Positions 9,835-18,320 of a stretch of 64,000 nucleotides of DNA are shown piece by piece. The notes under the pieces were generated by a model. The model was not told the origin of the DNA. It searched no databases and was given only the letters and a program-made list of their open reading frames with translations. Origin of the DNA: Deltaproteobacteria bacterium (lineage in GTDB: Bacteria; Desulfobacterota; Binatia; UTPRO1); the NCBI GenBank assembly GCA_016200545.1, contig JACQEO010000063.1:39379-103378 (forward strand). The letters are read 5' to 3'. Every line of letters begins with the position of its first letter. Positions within the stretch are counted from its first letter, which is position 1. The position numbers and the translations under genes were made by a program.

Positions 9835-10767
9835 TCAACGCCCGCGGCCCAACTGGCGCGCGATCTCCGACCAGCCTTCGCGTACGCTGCGGCAACGAGG
9901 AGCCCAACCCGCCGTCGCCTTGAACATGCCGTTCGCGACCCGCTGCGACCGCGTCAACACGGCGGCGACCGGGCCGAGGAGCATGCGCGCGAGCGGTGTC
10001 GGCACGCGCAGCGGCGCCGGGAATCCACACGCGCGGGTGAGCGCGAGCACGTACTCTCGCATGGTCAAGGGCTCATCATCGCAGACGTTGTAGATCCCCC
10101 CGGGAACCGCGAGTGCCGCGACCACGGCGGCGGCGGCATCATCGACGTGAATCGCGGAGACGTAGTGGTCGCCGCGGCCGACGACGCCGAAGAGCCGCCG
10201 GCGCGCGAGGCGTATGGTGTCGAGGGTCGACGGCGCATAGGGCGCATAGAAAGACGCGAATCGCAGAATGACACCTGCACCGCCGTGCGTCGCGAAGCGC
10301 GCCGTCTCGCGCTCGGCGTCGTGCGCCGATGCGAGCGGCCAGACGGCGTCGATCGGCGCCGTCTCGTCGATCCACCGGTCTCCCTGGGCGGCATAGAGAA
10401 ACGAAATCGACTCCTGCACGTACGTGCGCACGCCGGCCGCGAGCGCGGCGCCGACGAGAACGCTCGCCCCCTGGCTGCGCACGCGGTCGTTGTCGCGCCA
10501 GGCGGATCGTCGCCACATGCGCACGAGCGGCGGGATACGGGTCGCGAGGTGCAGCACGGCGTCGCTGCCGTCCACCGCCGCACGGATCGCCTCGGCGTCG
10601 AATAGATCACCGACGACGGCATCGGCACCGAGGTCGCGGATCAGCTCTGCCCGCTGCGCATCACGCGCGAGGCCACGCACCCGATGACCGGCGGCGACGA
10701 GGGCGCGGACCGCCGGCCGACCGAGGGTGCCGGTCGCGCCCGCGACGAAGATGTTCACGTGCCGCAT
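9835..10767 (-). CDS. extended SDR (NAD-dependent epimerase/dehydratase-like)
   Basis: About 310 residues, starting at the ATG at 10767 (MRHVNIFVAGATGTLG), which places the nucleotide-binding motif GATGTLG at residues 9-15 as usual. Other family signs are the LHLATRIPPL strand end and the HYVSAIHVDDAA segment, typical of the epimerase/NAD-binding superfamily. The usual YxxxK is not clear (the QESISFLYAAQGD region occupies that position), so catalytic competence is uncertain. It is flanked by SDR genes on the other strand and is divergent from the SDR at 10842. Confidence 0.78.
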   Translation of the reverse strand: MRHVNIFVAGATGTLGRPAVRALVAAGHRVRGLARDAQRAELIRDLGADAVVGDLFDAEAIRAAVDGSDAVLHLATRIPPLVRMWRRSAWRDNDRVRSQGASVLVGAALAAGVRTYVQESISFLYAAQGDRWIDETAPIDAVWPLASAHDAERETARFATHGGAGVILRFASFYAPYAPSTLDTIRLARRRLFGVVGRGDHYVSAIHVDDAAAAVVAALAVPGGIYNVCDDEPLTMREYVLALTRACGFPAPLRVPTPLARMLLGPVAAVLTRSQRVANGMFKATAGWAPRCRSVREGWSEIARQLGRGR

Positions 10768-10841
10768 ATGCCAGCACTCGTCCCGCCACGCAAAGCGCGC
10801 TAGGCTCGCGCACCACACCCGGGCGAAAGGGGAGCGCAGCG

Positions 10842-11618
10842 ATGAAGGATCTGTTCTCGATCGAGGGAAAGACGGCGCTTGTCACCGGGGGGTCGCGCGG
10901 GATCGGTCTCATGATCGCGCGCGGCTTCGTAGAGGCGGGCGCGAAGGTGTACATCTCGTCGCGCAAGGCGGCGGAGTGCGACAAGGTCGCCGCCGAACTG
11001 TCGCGAAGCGGCACCTGCGTCGCGATTCCCGCCGATCTGTCCACGGAAGCGGGCGCGAACGGCCTCGCGGCGGCGCTCGCCGCCCGCGAGCCGGCGCTGC
11101 ACGTCCTCGTCAACAACGCCGGCGTGAACTGGGGCGCGTCGCTCGCCGAGTATCCCGACTCCGCGTGGGACAAGGTGCTGGCACTGAACGTAAAGGGCGT
11201 CTTCCATTTAACGCGCGCCCTCGTGCCGCTCCTCGAGAAGGGTGTGCGCCCGGGGGACCCGGCCCGGGTGATCAACATCGGTTCGATCGACGGGTTGCGC
11301 GTCCCGATGCTCGAAACCTACGCCTACTCCGCGAGCAAGGCCGCCGTGCACCACCTGACCCGCGCTCTCGCGCAGCGGCTCGCCCCGCAAGGGATCACGG
11401 TGAACGCCGTCGCCCCAGGTCCGTTCGAGAGCAAGATGATGGCGGAGACGTTGCGCACCTTCGGCGACATGATCGTCGCCGCCTGTCCGCTCGGGCGCAT
11501 CGGCGAGCCCGAAGACATGGCGGGGGTCGCGATCTATCTCGCGTCGCGCGCCGGCGCCTACGTCACCGGCGCCGTCATCCCCGTGGACGGCGGCATCACC
11601 ACCCGCCCGAGCAGTTGA
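10842..11618 (+). CDS. SDR-family oxidoreductase
   Basis: 258 residues from ATG 10842 with AAAGGGGAG at 10826. It has the nucleotide-binding TGGSRGIG near residue 15, NNAGVNWG, Ser in NIGSIDG, and YSASKAAVHHL. The C-terminus VTGAVIPVDGGITTRPSS is typical of FabG/gluconate 5-dehydrogenase-like enzymes. Likely a cytoplasmic NAD(P)-dependent alcohol or 3-oxoacyl dehydrogenase; substrate unknown. Hairpin element copy B follows 49 bp after the stop. Confidence 0.9.
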   Translation: MKDLFSIEGKTALVTGGSRGIGLMIARGFVEAGAKVYISSRKAAECDKVAAELSRSGTCVAIPADLSTEAGANGLAAALAAREPALHVLVNNAGVNWGASLAEYPDSAWDKVLALNVKGVFHLTRALVPLLEKGVRPGDPARVINIGSIDGLRVPMLETYAYSASKAAVHHLTRALAQRLAPQGITVNAVAPGPFESKMMAETLRTFGDMIVAACPLGRIGEPEDMAGVAIYLASRAGAYVTGAVIPVDGGITTRPSS

Positions 11619-11667
11619 TTCGGCGCAGGGAAGACGGCGACAGCGCGGGGGAGGGGGTTGGGCCGGA

Positions 11668-11723
11668 GGCGCGCGAATTCACTTCGCGCGCCGACGCCCA
11701 TCGCGAGCGCAGCGAGCGGGGAC
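11668..11723 (+). repeat. dispersed hairpin element, copy B
   Basis: Stem GGCGCGCGAA/TTCGCGCGCC (11668-11677 with 11683-11692) around TTCAC, then GACGCCCATCGCGA and GC-GCA-GC, then GAGCGGGGAC. Compared with copy A, the G-C pair next to the loop has become A-T on both arms. It lies between convergent genes. Confidence 0.85.
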
Positions 11724-11727
11724 GAAA

Positions 11728-12225
11728 TCAAAGCGCAAGCTGCATGTACACGACGTCGAGCCAGCGCCCGAACTTGTAGCCGGCCTCGCGCAGCCGTCCG
11801 GCCTCGACGAAGCCGAAGCGCGCGTGGAGCACGACGCTGCCGGCCTGCTCGGCGTCGATGCCGGCGATGATCAAGTGATGACCAAGCACGCGGGCGCGCG
11901 CCACGATCTCGGCGAGCAAGGCGCCGCCGACGCCGCGGCGGTGAAAGTCGTGGTCGACGTACAGCGAATCCTCGACGCTATGCGCGTAACCGCCGCGCGG
12001 GTGGAAGTGCGACAGCGACCCCCAGCCGACGACGCGCCCGTCGTGCTCCGCGACCAGGAGCGGGTGCGCGGGACCGTGGCCGCGAAACCACGCCGCCCGC
12101 GCCGCCTCGGTCTCGGGCTCGAGCTGGTAGGTGCACGTCGAGTGCAGCACGTAGTGGTTGTAGATCGCGTTCACCGCGCCGAGATCCGACTCGGTCATCG
12201 CCCGCAGCCGCACACCGGTCGCCAT
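11728..12225 (-). CDS. GNAT-family N-acetyltransferase, phosphinothricin acetyltransferase-like
   Basis: 165 residues from ATG 12225, which has AAAGGAG upstream. The sequence follows the PAT/Bar subfamily of GNAT enzymes: an N-terminal LRAMTESDLGAVNAIYNHYV, the acetyl-CoA loop FHRRGVGGALL (RRGVGG), and the C-terminal GYKFGRWLDVVYMQ. These acetylate amino groups of small molecules such as phosphinothricin or methionine sulfoximine; the actual substrate is not known. The gene is in the same orientation as the Nudix gene upstream, 36 bp away. Confidence 0.85.
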   Translation of the reverse strand: MATGVRLRAMTESDLGAVNAIYNHYVLHSTCTYQLEPETEAARAAWFRGHGPAHPLLVAEHDGRVVGWGSLSHFHPRGGYAHSVEDSLYVDHDFHRRGVGGALLAEIVARARVLGHHLIIAGIDAEQAGSVVLHARFGFVEAGRLREAGYKFGRWLDVVYMQLAL

Positions 12226-12261
12226 TCCTTCTCCTTTCAACCGGACTCCGTGGTCACGTCG

Positions 12262-12894
12262 TTACCGCCAGGCGAAGACCGGCTGCTCGAAGTGCGCGAC
12301 GCGCGTCGCGCGGCCGTGCAGCGCGACCTCGCGCAGCTGGTAGACGATCGCGGCCGTCGGCGCGTGCACGTCGGCCCCCACCATCGCGATCGAGATCACC
12401 GGGCGATCGCTCTCCGGGATCCGCCGCAGCCGCGGCACGCTGGGGTCGTCGAGGACGGCGAGCGGCACCTGGTACACGGCCGCGACCTCGCCCGGATCGG
12501 GCACGATCTGCGCGCCGGCGCCGCCCCAGACGACGACCGGTGTGATCACGAATCCGGAGCGCGTCGCATAGTCGTCGAGGATACCGAGAACGGCGTCCGC
12601 CGCGGGCGTGAGGCCGACCTCCTCGGCGAGCTCGCGGAGCGCGGCGTCGGCCGCACTTTCACCGTGCTCCAGCCGGCCTCCTGGGAGCGCCCATTGACCC
12701 GAGTGGCGGCGCAGGCGCGCGGCGCGGCGCGTGAGGAGAAAACAGGCGTTCCCCTCAGCGTCGTCCACGAGAACGAGCGCCACGGCGGCGGCGCGCCGTC
12801 CGTCGAGCGCGAGCGCCGCGCGCGGATGCGCCGCGAGGTTCGTACGCACACGCCGCTCGAGTTGCGCCTCGAATGGGTACGCTGGCGACGCCAT
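12262..12894 (-). CDS. Nudix hydrolase, CoA pyrophosphatase-like
   Basis: About 210 residues from ATG 12894; the longer open frame upstream runs through the divergent quinone reductase and is not credible. The Nudix box is complete (GRLEHGES ... RELAEEVGL), with the catalytic RELxEE. The preceding FLLTRRAARLRRHSGQWALPGG resembles the NudL/CoA-pyrophosphatase signature LLTxRS...GQ.A.PGG, so hydrolysis of CoA or acyl-CoA to phosphopantetheine and 3',5'-ADP is a good guess. A general nucleoside-diphosphate-X hydrolase remains possible. Confidence 0.82.
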   Translation of the reverse strand: MASPAYPFEAQLERRVRTNLAAHPRAALALDGRRAAAVALVLVDDAEGNACFLLTRRAARLRRHSGQWALPGGRLEHGESAADAALRELAEEVGLTPAADAVLGILDDYATRSGFVITPVVVWGGAGAQIVPDPGEVAAVYQVPLAVLDDPSVPRLRRIPESDRPVISIAMVGADVHAPTAAIVYQLREVALHGRATRVAHFEQPVFAWR

Positions 12895-12954
12895 TGACAC
12901 CAGGCTACACCGAGCGGCGGACGACCAGAAACAGCGTACGAAGGGAGACGACGC

Positions 12955-13923
12955 GTGAAGGCAATCCGTATCCACGAGCCAGGAGGCCCCGAGACGCTGC
13001 GTTTCGCGGACGTTTCCGAGCCCACCCCCGGCGCCGGCGAGGCGCTGGTGAAGATCGCGGCCGCGGGCGTCAACTACATCGACGTCTACTTCCGCACCGG
13101 TCTCTATCCCTACCCCATGCCCGGTACGCTCGGGCTCGAGGCCGCGGGCACGATCGTCGCCGTCGGCGCGGACGTCACCGACGTGCGGACGGGGGACCGG
13201 GTCGCCTACACCGGTGTGCCCGGCGCGTACGCGGAGATGGCGGTCGTGCCCGCCGATCGCCTGGTGAAGCTGCCCGACGGCGTATCCTTCCGCGACGGCG
13301 CCGCGGCGATGCTGCAAGGCATGACCGCGCACTACCTCGCGACCGCGACGTATCCACTCCACGCCGGCGACGCCTGTCTGATCCACGCCGCCGCCGGCGG
13401 CGTCGGCCTCCTTCTATGCCAGATCGCCAAAATGCGCGGCGCGACCGTGATCGGCACCACGTCGACCGAAGCGAAGGCGGCGTTCGCGCGCGACGCCGGT
13501 GCCAACCACGTGATCCTCTACGGCGATCAGGATTTCGTCGCCGAGACGCGCCGTCTGAGCGGCGGCGCCGGCGTGCACGTCGTCTACGACGGCGTCGGCG
13601 TGAGCACGTTCATGAAGGGTCTCGATTGCCTGCGCCCGCGCGGCATGATGGTCCTCTTCGGTCAGGCGAGCGGCGCGGTGCCGCCCTTCGACCTCTCGCT
13701 CTTGAACCTCAAGGGCTCGCTGTACGTCACGCGCCCCGGCCTGCCCGCGTATACCGCGTCGCGCGCCGAGCTCGTCGCGCGCGCCTCGGACGTCCTCGGA
13801 TGGATCGCCGCCGGCACGCTCCGCCTGCGCATCGAGCACGAGTTCCCGCTGCGCGACGCCGCCGCGGCGCACCGCGCGCTCGAGGGCCGCCGCACCACGG
13901 GTAAGGTTATCCTCGTTCCGTAG
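12955..13923 (+). CDS. zinc-independent quinone oxidoreductase (MDR family)
   Basis: 322 residues, GTG start at 12955 with AAGGGAG at 12941. It has the N-terminal GroES-like fold (MKAIRIHEPGGPE, GVNYIDVYFRTGLYP) and the Rossmann motif HAAAGGVGLL near residue 145. No structural-zinc cysteines are visible. This is the pattern of NADPH:quinone reductase/zeta-crystallin, which reduces quinones or enones with NADPH in the cytoplasm. It is divergent from the Nudix gene across 60 bp. Confidence 0.92.
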   Translation: MKAIRIHEPGGPETLRFADVSEPTPGAGEALVKIAAAGVNYIDVYFRTGLYPYPMPGTLGLEAAGTIVAVGADVTDVRTGDRVAYTGVPGAYAEMAVVPADRLVKLPDGVSFRDGAAAMLQGMTAHYLATATYPLHAGDACLIHAAAGGVGLLLCQIAKMRGATVIGTTSTEAKAAFARDAGANHVILYGDQDFVAETRRLSGGAGVHVVYDGVGVSTFMKGLDCLRPRGMMVLFGQASGAVPPFDLSLLNLKGSLYVTRPGLPAYTASRAELVARASDVLGWIAAGTLRLRIEHEFPLRDAAAAHRALEGRRTTGKVILVP

Positions 13924-13954
13924 TTACGCCGACTGCGCGGAGCGGAGCCCGAGT

Positions 13955-14875
13955 CTAGTCGACGCCGGTCAGAGCGCGCGCCGCGTCGAGGACCACGTCG
14001 TTGTCCCCGTACTTCGGGCGCCAACGGAAGGCAGCGAGCGTCCGCTCGATGTCGAGCACGAAGGTGCGGCCGGCGATGCAGTACTGCTCCGGGTGCAGCG
14101 GTCCCACGCCCAGCGTGTAGAGCAACCCGCAGAGGGCAACCGCGAAGGACTCGGGGATCGGCAGCACGAAGGGCGTGCGGTGGAGCAGTGTGGCGATCGC
14201 GTCGAGCTTCGCGCGCAGCGTGGTCACCTCGGTGCTGCCGGCGTTGTAGGTGCCGGCGACGTCACGATCGACAGCTTCGAGGATGAGATCGGCGAAGTCC
14301 TCCACGTGGATCATCTGAAACCGGTTGCGGCCATTGCCGAAGACCGGAATGGGGAGACGTCGCTGCAGCAACCGGGTGATGGTCTCGAAGAGACCGCCAC
14401 GGCCCGGGCCGCCGATCACGCGAGGACGCAGGATGGTGACGACCTCGAAGTGGCTCGCGTAGTCGCGCACCACGGCTTCGGCCGCCACCTTCGAACGGCC
14501 GTAGAAGCCGACTGGGTTCAACGGATCGTCCGGAGACAAGGGTCGCTCGGGCGGCACGCCGTAGACCATGTCGGTCGAGATGTGAATGACCTTGCGAACG
14601 CCCGCCTTCGCCGCAGCTGCCAGGAGCTGGTCGGCGGCGTCCACGTTCATCCGCTGAAAAGTCTCGTAGCGCCGCAGATCGTAGCCCGGCGTGAACAGCT
14701 GCACCGCCGCGCAATGCACGATCGTGTCCACCCGACTGAACTCCGGGGTGCCGACGACCTCGGTGATCGGGCGGCCGATCTTGATGTCGCAGGAAAGCCC
14801 TCGGTCCCCCAGCCGCTCCATCATCGCCGTGCCCAGAAAACCCGACGAACCAGTAACCAGTACTGAGCGGGTCAC
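13955..14875 (-). CDS. NAD-dependent epimerase/dehydratase (extended SDR)
   Basis: About 306 residues. I chose the GTG at 14875 because it gives VTRSVLVTGSSGFLG at the very N-terminus and overlaps the upstream stop by four bases (GTGA). The motif TGSSGFLG binds NAD, STDMVYG follows, and FYGRSKVAAE supplies the Tyr-Lys pair. Sequence style matches sugar-nucleotide epimerases and 3-beta-HSD-like enzymes. Coupling to a small DMT/SMR-type membrane protein resembles pairs used for polyprenyl-phosphate sugar handling, but the substrate is not known. Confidence 0.87.
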   Translation of the reverse strand: MTRSVLVTGSSGFLGTAMMERLGDRGLSCDIKIGRPITEVVGTPEFSRVDTIVHCAAVQLFTPGYDLRRYETFQRMNVDAADQLLAAAAKAGVRKVIHISTDMVYGVPPERPLSPDDPLNPVGFYGRSKVAAEAVVRDYASHFEVVTILRPRVIGGPGRGGLFETITRLLQRRLPIPVFGNGRNRFQMIHVEDFADLILEAVDRDVAGTYNAGSTEVTTLRAKLDAIATLLHRTPFVLPIPESFAVALCGLLYTLGVGPLHPEQYCIAGRTFVLDIERTLAAFRWRPKYGDNDVVLDAARALTGVD

Positions 14876-15252
14876 CGGGTCAACACGACGTAGGCGCCGA
14901 CGACGATCAGCGTGATGCCGGCGAGGCGAGCAAGAGAGAGCGCCTCGCCGAACAGCCAGCAGCCCGCGATCGCCACGAAAACGTACCCGATCCCTTGCAT
15001 GGGATACGCTTTGCCGACCTCCACCCGCGCCAGCACGAGGAACCACAGGAGCACGCTGACACCGTAGCAGGCCAATTCGCCCCAGATGGGAAGCTGCAGA
15101 AGGGCCTGCATGATCGTCGTGATAGGGCCCGCGTCGGGCGCTTGCGCGCTTTTGACGGCGAGCATGCCGCCGCGGAGAAAGAGCTGCGCAGTCGCGTTGA
15201 GGCCCACCGCGACCACGATCAACAGATTGTCTTGAATCCCCGTCGAGCCCAT
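14872..15252 (-). CDS. four-helix DMT/SMR-superfamily membrane protein
   Basis: 126 residues from ATG 15252, with GGGAGG upstream. Four hydrophobic segments are evident (NLLIVVAVGLNATAQLFL, a helix around ELACYGVSVLLWFLVLA, GIGYVFVAIAGCWLFG, and LAGITLIVVGAYVVL). The AYPMQGIGYVFV stretch resembles EmrE/ArnE-F/EamA half-size transporters. These work as dimers in the inner membrane, exporting cationic drugs or flipping lipid-linked sugars. Its GTGA overlap with the epimerase gene favours a lipid-sugar role, though that is inference. Confidence 0.8.
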   Translation of the reverse strand: MGSTGIQDNLLIVVAVGLNATAQLFLRGGMLAVKSAQAPDAGPITTIMQALLQLPIWGELACYGVSVLLWFLVLARVEVGKAYPMQGIGYVFVAIAGCWLFGEALSLARLAGITLIVVGAYVVLTR

Positions 15253-15327
15253 TCGCGCCTCCCGGCTGTGGCGAGCGACCCTAGGCGGGCGGCGGCCCTC
15301 TTCGCAAGATGGGAGGATTGGGTGGGA

Positions 15328-15385
15328 GCGGCCGGGATTCACTCCCGGCCGCGACGCCCATCGCGAGCCGAAGGCGAGCGGGGGC
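15328..15385 (+). repeat. dispersed hairpin element, copy C
   Basis: Stem GCGGCCGGGA/TCCCGGCCGC (15328-15337 with 15343-15352) around the same TTCAC loop. GACGCCCATCGCGA follows, then GCC-GAA-GGC (the mirror swap of copy A's GGC-GAA-GCC), then GAGCGGGGGC. About half of the stem positions differ from copies A and B, yet every pair is kept. It lies in the gap between the divergent SMR and hydrolase genes. Confidence 0.88.
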
Positions 15386-15430
15386 GTAATCTACTTGACC
15401 CGCCGGCGCGTCCTCGCGAAGATCCCGCCG

Positions 15431-16348
15431 ATGCCGCGCGCCAGCGCCAACGGGATCGAGCTCGAGTACGACACTTTCGGCGCGCGCTCGGCGCGGCCGC
15501 TCGTCCTCATCATGGGCCTCGGCGCCCAGATGATCCTGTGGGACGAGGACTTCTGCGGCGCGCTCGCCGCGCGCGACTTTTTCGTCGTGCGCTTCGACAA
15601 TCGTGACGTCGGACTCTCTACCAAGCTCGATGACGCCGGCGTGCCGAACGTGTTCCACGCAGTTCAGCAGGCGGCGACCAACCAATCCGTCGACGCGCCG
15701 TACACGCTGAGCGACATGGCGGACGACACCGTCTATCTGATGGAGGAACTCGGCATCGAGCGTGCGCACGTGGTCGGCGCCTCGATGGGTGGGATGATCG
15801 CGCAGACGCTCGCCATCCGCCACCCGTCGCGTCTCCTCACGTTGACCTCGATCATGTCGACGACGGGCAACCCCGAGGTGCCGCCGGCGACGCCCGAGGC
15901 GCTGCGCGTCCTCATGACGCCGGTGCCGGTGGAGCGCGCGGCGTACGTCGAGCGTTCGCTGCGGAACTGGCGCGTGATCGGCAGCCCTGGATTCCCGTTC
16001 GACGAGGAGCGCTTCCGCGCGCGCGCGGCGCGCTCGTTCGATCGCGCATTTCATCCCGCCGGGGTGGCGCGCCAGCTGGTCGCGATCATCGCCAGCGGCA
16101 GCCGCAAGGAGGCCCTGCGCGCGCTGACGACGCCGACGCTCGTCATCCACGGCGACGCCGATCCGCTGGCACACATCGAGGGCGGGCACGATACCGCTGC
16201 GGCAATCCCCGGCGCGGAGCTCCTGATCATCGCGGGCATGGGCCATGATCTCCCGCGTGGCGCGTGGCCGCAAATCATCGACGCGATCGACGCCCACGCG
16301 ACGAAGGCGTCGCGGCCGCAGGTGTTCGCCCGCGAGCGCCGGGCGTGA
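15431..16348 (+). CDS. alpha/beta hydrolase
   Basis: About 305 residues from ATG 15431 (MPRASANGIELEYDTFG). It shows the oxyanion strand LVLIMGLGAQM, the nucleophile elbow GASMGG (Ser at ~120), an acid in HGDADPLAH, and His in AGMGHDLPRG. This set is typical of esterase/lactonase proteins of the RdmC/3-oxoadipate enol-lactonase type. The stop overlaps the next start by four bases (GTGA), and the gene begins a three-gene coupled set with a small Cys/His protein and a cyclase. Substrate unknown. Confidence 0.87.
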   Translation: MPRASANGIELEYDTFGARSARPLVLIMGLGAQMILWDEDFCGALAARDFFVVRFDNRDVGLSTKLDDAGVPNVFHAVQQAATNQSVDAPYTLSDMADDTVYLMEELGIERAHVVGASMGGMIAQTLAIRHPSRLLTLTSIMSTTGNPEVPPATPEALRVLMTPVPVERAAYVERSLRNWRVIGSPGFPFDEERFRARAARSFDRAFHPAGVARQLVAIIASGSRKEALRALTTPTLVIHGDADPLAHIEGGHDTAAAIPGAELLIIAGMGHDLPRGAWPQIIDAIDAHATKASRPQVFARERRA

Positions 16349-16656
16349 TCGAGCGGACGTGCGATCTCTGCGCAGCGGCGCGCCTCACCACCTGGTACCA
16401 CGAGGATACCGTCTGCTGGGTCGCCGATTGTGAGATCTGCGACGTGCCGATGGTCGTCTGGCGCCGCCACGGGACGGCGCCGCCCGCGAGCGAGCTGGCA
16501 CACATGACCGCGACGCTCGAGCGAGTTGCCCGCGAGCGCTTCGGCGAGTTCTGGGTGGACGGCCACCGTCGCAACATTCCCGATCACTGGCACGCACACG
16601 GCCGCCCGCAGGGCGCCGCCGCGCTTAGCTGGTGGACACGGCGGCTGCGGCGGTGA
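16345..16656 (+). CDS. conserved small protein with CxxC and C-terminal His cluster
   Basis: 103 residues from a GTG at 16345 that overlaps the hydrolase stop. The N-terminus has two cysteine pairs (TCDLCAA and CEICD), and the C-terminus has an Arg/His-rich RRNIPDHWHAHGRP. Similar short proteins occur in Actinobacteria as conserved hypotheticals, as far as I recall. Four cysteines plus the histidines suggest a bound zinc. Its overlap with both neighbours argues for co-translation with the hydrolase and the cyclase. No function can be stated. Confidence 0.7.
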   Translation: MIERTCDLCAAARLTTWYHEDTVCWVADCEICDVPMVVWRRHGTAPPASELAHMTATLERVARERFGEFWVDGHRRNIPDHWHAHGRPQGAAALSWWTRRLRR

Positions 16657-18236
16657 GCGCGCTCGTCGCGCGCGCCCGTCGCGTCGTACCGTCGTGGCTG
16701 GCGCTGCTGTTTCTCATCGCGATCACCACCAATCTGCTCGCGGGATGGACGACGAGCCTCACAATCGACCTCATGCGCGGCCTGAGCCCCTTCGCCGTGG
16801 CGGTGCGTGAGCAAGACCTCGCGATTCTCACCTACTGGCAGCCGATCGCGTACGCCATCGCGATCAGCTCGATCCTCGTCTACCTGCGGCCGGTGATCGC
16901 CTACTTCCAGCGCGGGACGCCGACGCCGGCGCCACCGATCATCCAGCGCCGCGCGATCGACGCGCCGCTCGTCGTCACGGTGCTGACCTTCATACCCTGG
17001 ATGATGGGCGTGGTGCTCTTTCCGTCGCTCACACTGCTGCGCGACGGAGCCTGGACGACGGATCTCCTGTCGCAGCACGTCTACTCGCCGCTGGTGAACG
17101 GATTCCTCGCGAGCGCGACGTCGTATCTTCTCATCGACTGGTTGTTCCGAACGCTGGTCGTACCGCGCGTGTTTCCGGAGGGACGCCTCGTCGACTCGCC
17201 GGGCTCGTTCGCGCCCGGCGTGCGCGGCCGGCTGCTGGTGTTCCTGGTGGCAATCGCGTTCACGCCGCTCTTCACCATGCTCGGCCTGATACGCGCCGGG
17301 CTGATGCGCGTCCACGCCGGGTACGATCCCGCAACCGTGATCATGAGCCTCGCGACCGCCGGCACGTTCCTCTTCGCGATCTTCGTCGCCCTTGGCATCT
17401 TCCTCACACTCGTCCTCGCGCAGACATTGACGCGCCCGCTCGCCTGCATCGCCGACGCGCTGCGGCGCGTGCGCGGCGGTGACCTCGACGTGCGGGTGCG
17501 GGTCGGCGCGACCGACGAGATGGGACTCCTCGAGAACGGCGTGAACGCGCTCGTCGAGACGTTGCAGGATCGCGAGCGTATCCTTCACACCTTCGGCCGC
17601 ATCGTCGAGCCGGCGGTCCGCGACCGACTCCTCGCGGGCGACGTCGGCCTCGGCGGCGAGCTGCGAAAAGCCGCCGTGCTCTTCTGCGATCTGCGCGGCT
17701 TCACCGCGATGGCCGAGCGCATGCCGCCGGCGGAGGTCGTCGCCACCTTGAACGAGTTCTTCTCGATCATGACCGGGTGGGTGCGGAGTTGCGGCGGCTA
17801 CGTCGATAAGTTCATCGGCGACGCCATGCTCGTCGTCTTCGGCCTACTCGACGAGCGCCAGGACGGCGGGACGTCCGGCGCCGCCGCCGCAATCCATTGC
17901 GCGCTCGGCATGCGGGAGCGACTCGCGGCGTTGAACGCGAGCCGTGCCGCCGCCGGCCACCCGCCGCTCGACGTGAGCGTCGGCGTCCACGCCGGCGAGG
18001 TGCTCGCCGGGCGCATCGGTGCCGCGGACCGCCACGAGTACACCGTGATCGGCGACACCGTGAACGTCGCCGCGCGCCTGCAGCAGCTCTGCAAGGATTC
18101 GGAGCACGCCGTCCTCGTCTCCGAGGACACCTACGAGCTCGCCCGCACCGCCGGCGTGCGCTGCGAGGTGGCGCAGCGCGACGCCGTCACCTTGCGCGGC
18201 CGACGCGAGCCGGTGCGCGTGTTCGCCCTCGCCTGA
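16653..18236 (+). CDS. membrane-bound class III adenylate/guanylate cyclase with HAMP domain
   Basis: About 527 residues from the GTG at 16653, which overlaps the previous stop as GTGA; a GTG at 16632 is also possible. About six hydrophobic segments fill residues 10-265, followed by a HAMP linker (TRPLACIADALRRVRGGDLD) and a class III catalytic domain from about 335. Both metal-binding aspartates are present (FCDLRGFT and IGDAML), as is the transition-state region VIGDTVNVAARLQ with its Asn (an Arg is in the same segment). It should make cAMP in response to a membrane or extracellular signal, working as a dimer. The hexahelical sensor is unassigned. Confidence 0.9.
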   Translation: MSALVARARRVVPSWLALLFLIAITTNLLAGWTTSLTIDLMRGLSPFAVAVREQDLAILTYWQPIAYAIAISSILVYLRPVIAYFQRGTPTPAPPIIQRRAIDAPLVVTVLTFIPWMMGVVLFPSLTLLRDGAWTTDLLSQHVYSPLVNGFLASATSYLLIDWLFRTLVVPRVFPEGRLVDSPGSFAPGVRGRLLVFLVAIAFTPLFTMLGLIRAGLMRVHAGYDPATVIMSLATAGTFLFAIFVALGIFLTLVLAQTLTRPLACIADALRRVRGGDLDVRVRVGATDEMGLLENGVNALVETLQDRERILHTFGRIVEPAVRDRLLAGDVGLGGELRKAAVLFCDLRGFTAMAERMPPAEVVATLNEFFSIMTGWVRSCGGYVDKFIGDAMLVVFGLLDERQDGGTSGAAAAIHCALGMRERLAALNASRAAAGHPPLDVSVGVHAGEVLAGRIGAADRHEYTVIGDTVNVAARLQQLCKDSEHAVLVSEDTYELARTAGVRCEVAQRDAVTLRGRREPVRVFALA

Positions 18237-18285
18237 CGATCGTCAGTCGCCGCGATCCTTGAACTGCTGGGCGTCGTTGCGCGTC

Positions 18286-18311
18286 GCCGCGGCGCATGTC
18301 AGCGCCGCGGC
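18286..18311. terminator. terminator-like hairpin between convergent genes
   Basis: GCCGCGGCGC, loop ATGTCA, GCGCCGCGGC: a perfect 10-bp stem between the cyclase and the DsbA-like gene. A second perfect palindrome, CTGACGATCGTCAG (18233-18246), covers the cyclase stop codon. Neither is followed by a clear T-tract. Confidence 0.5.
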
Positions 18312-18320
18312 TCTGCGCTG

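Noticed and set aside
12895..13386. N-terminal extension of the Nudix gene
   Set aside because: The open frame upstream of 12894 runs through the divergent quinone reductase gene and has no Nudix-family content.
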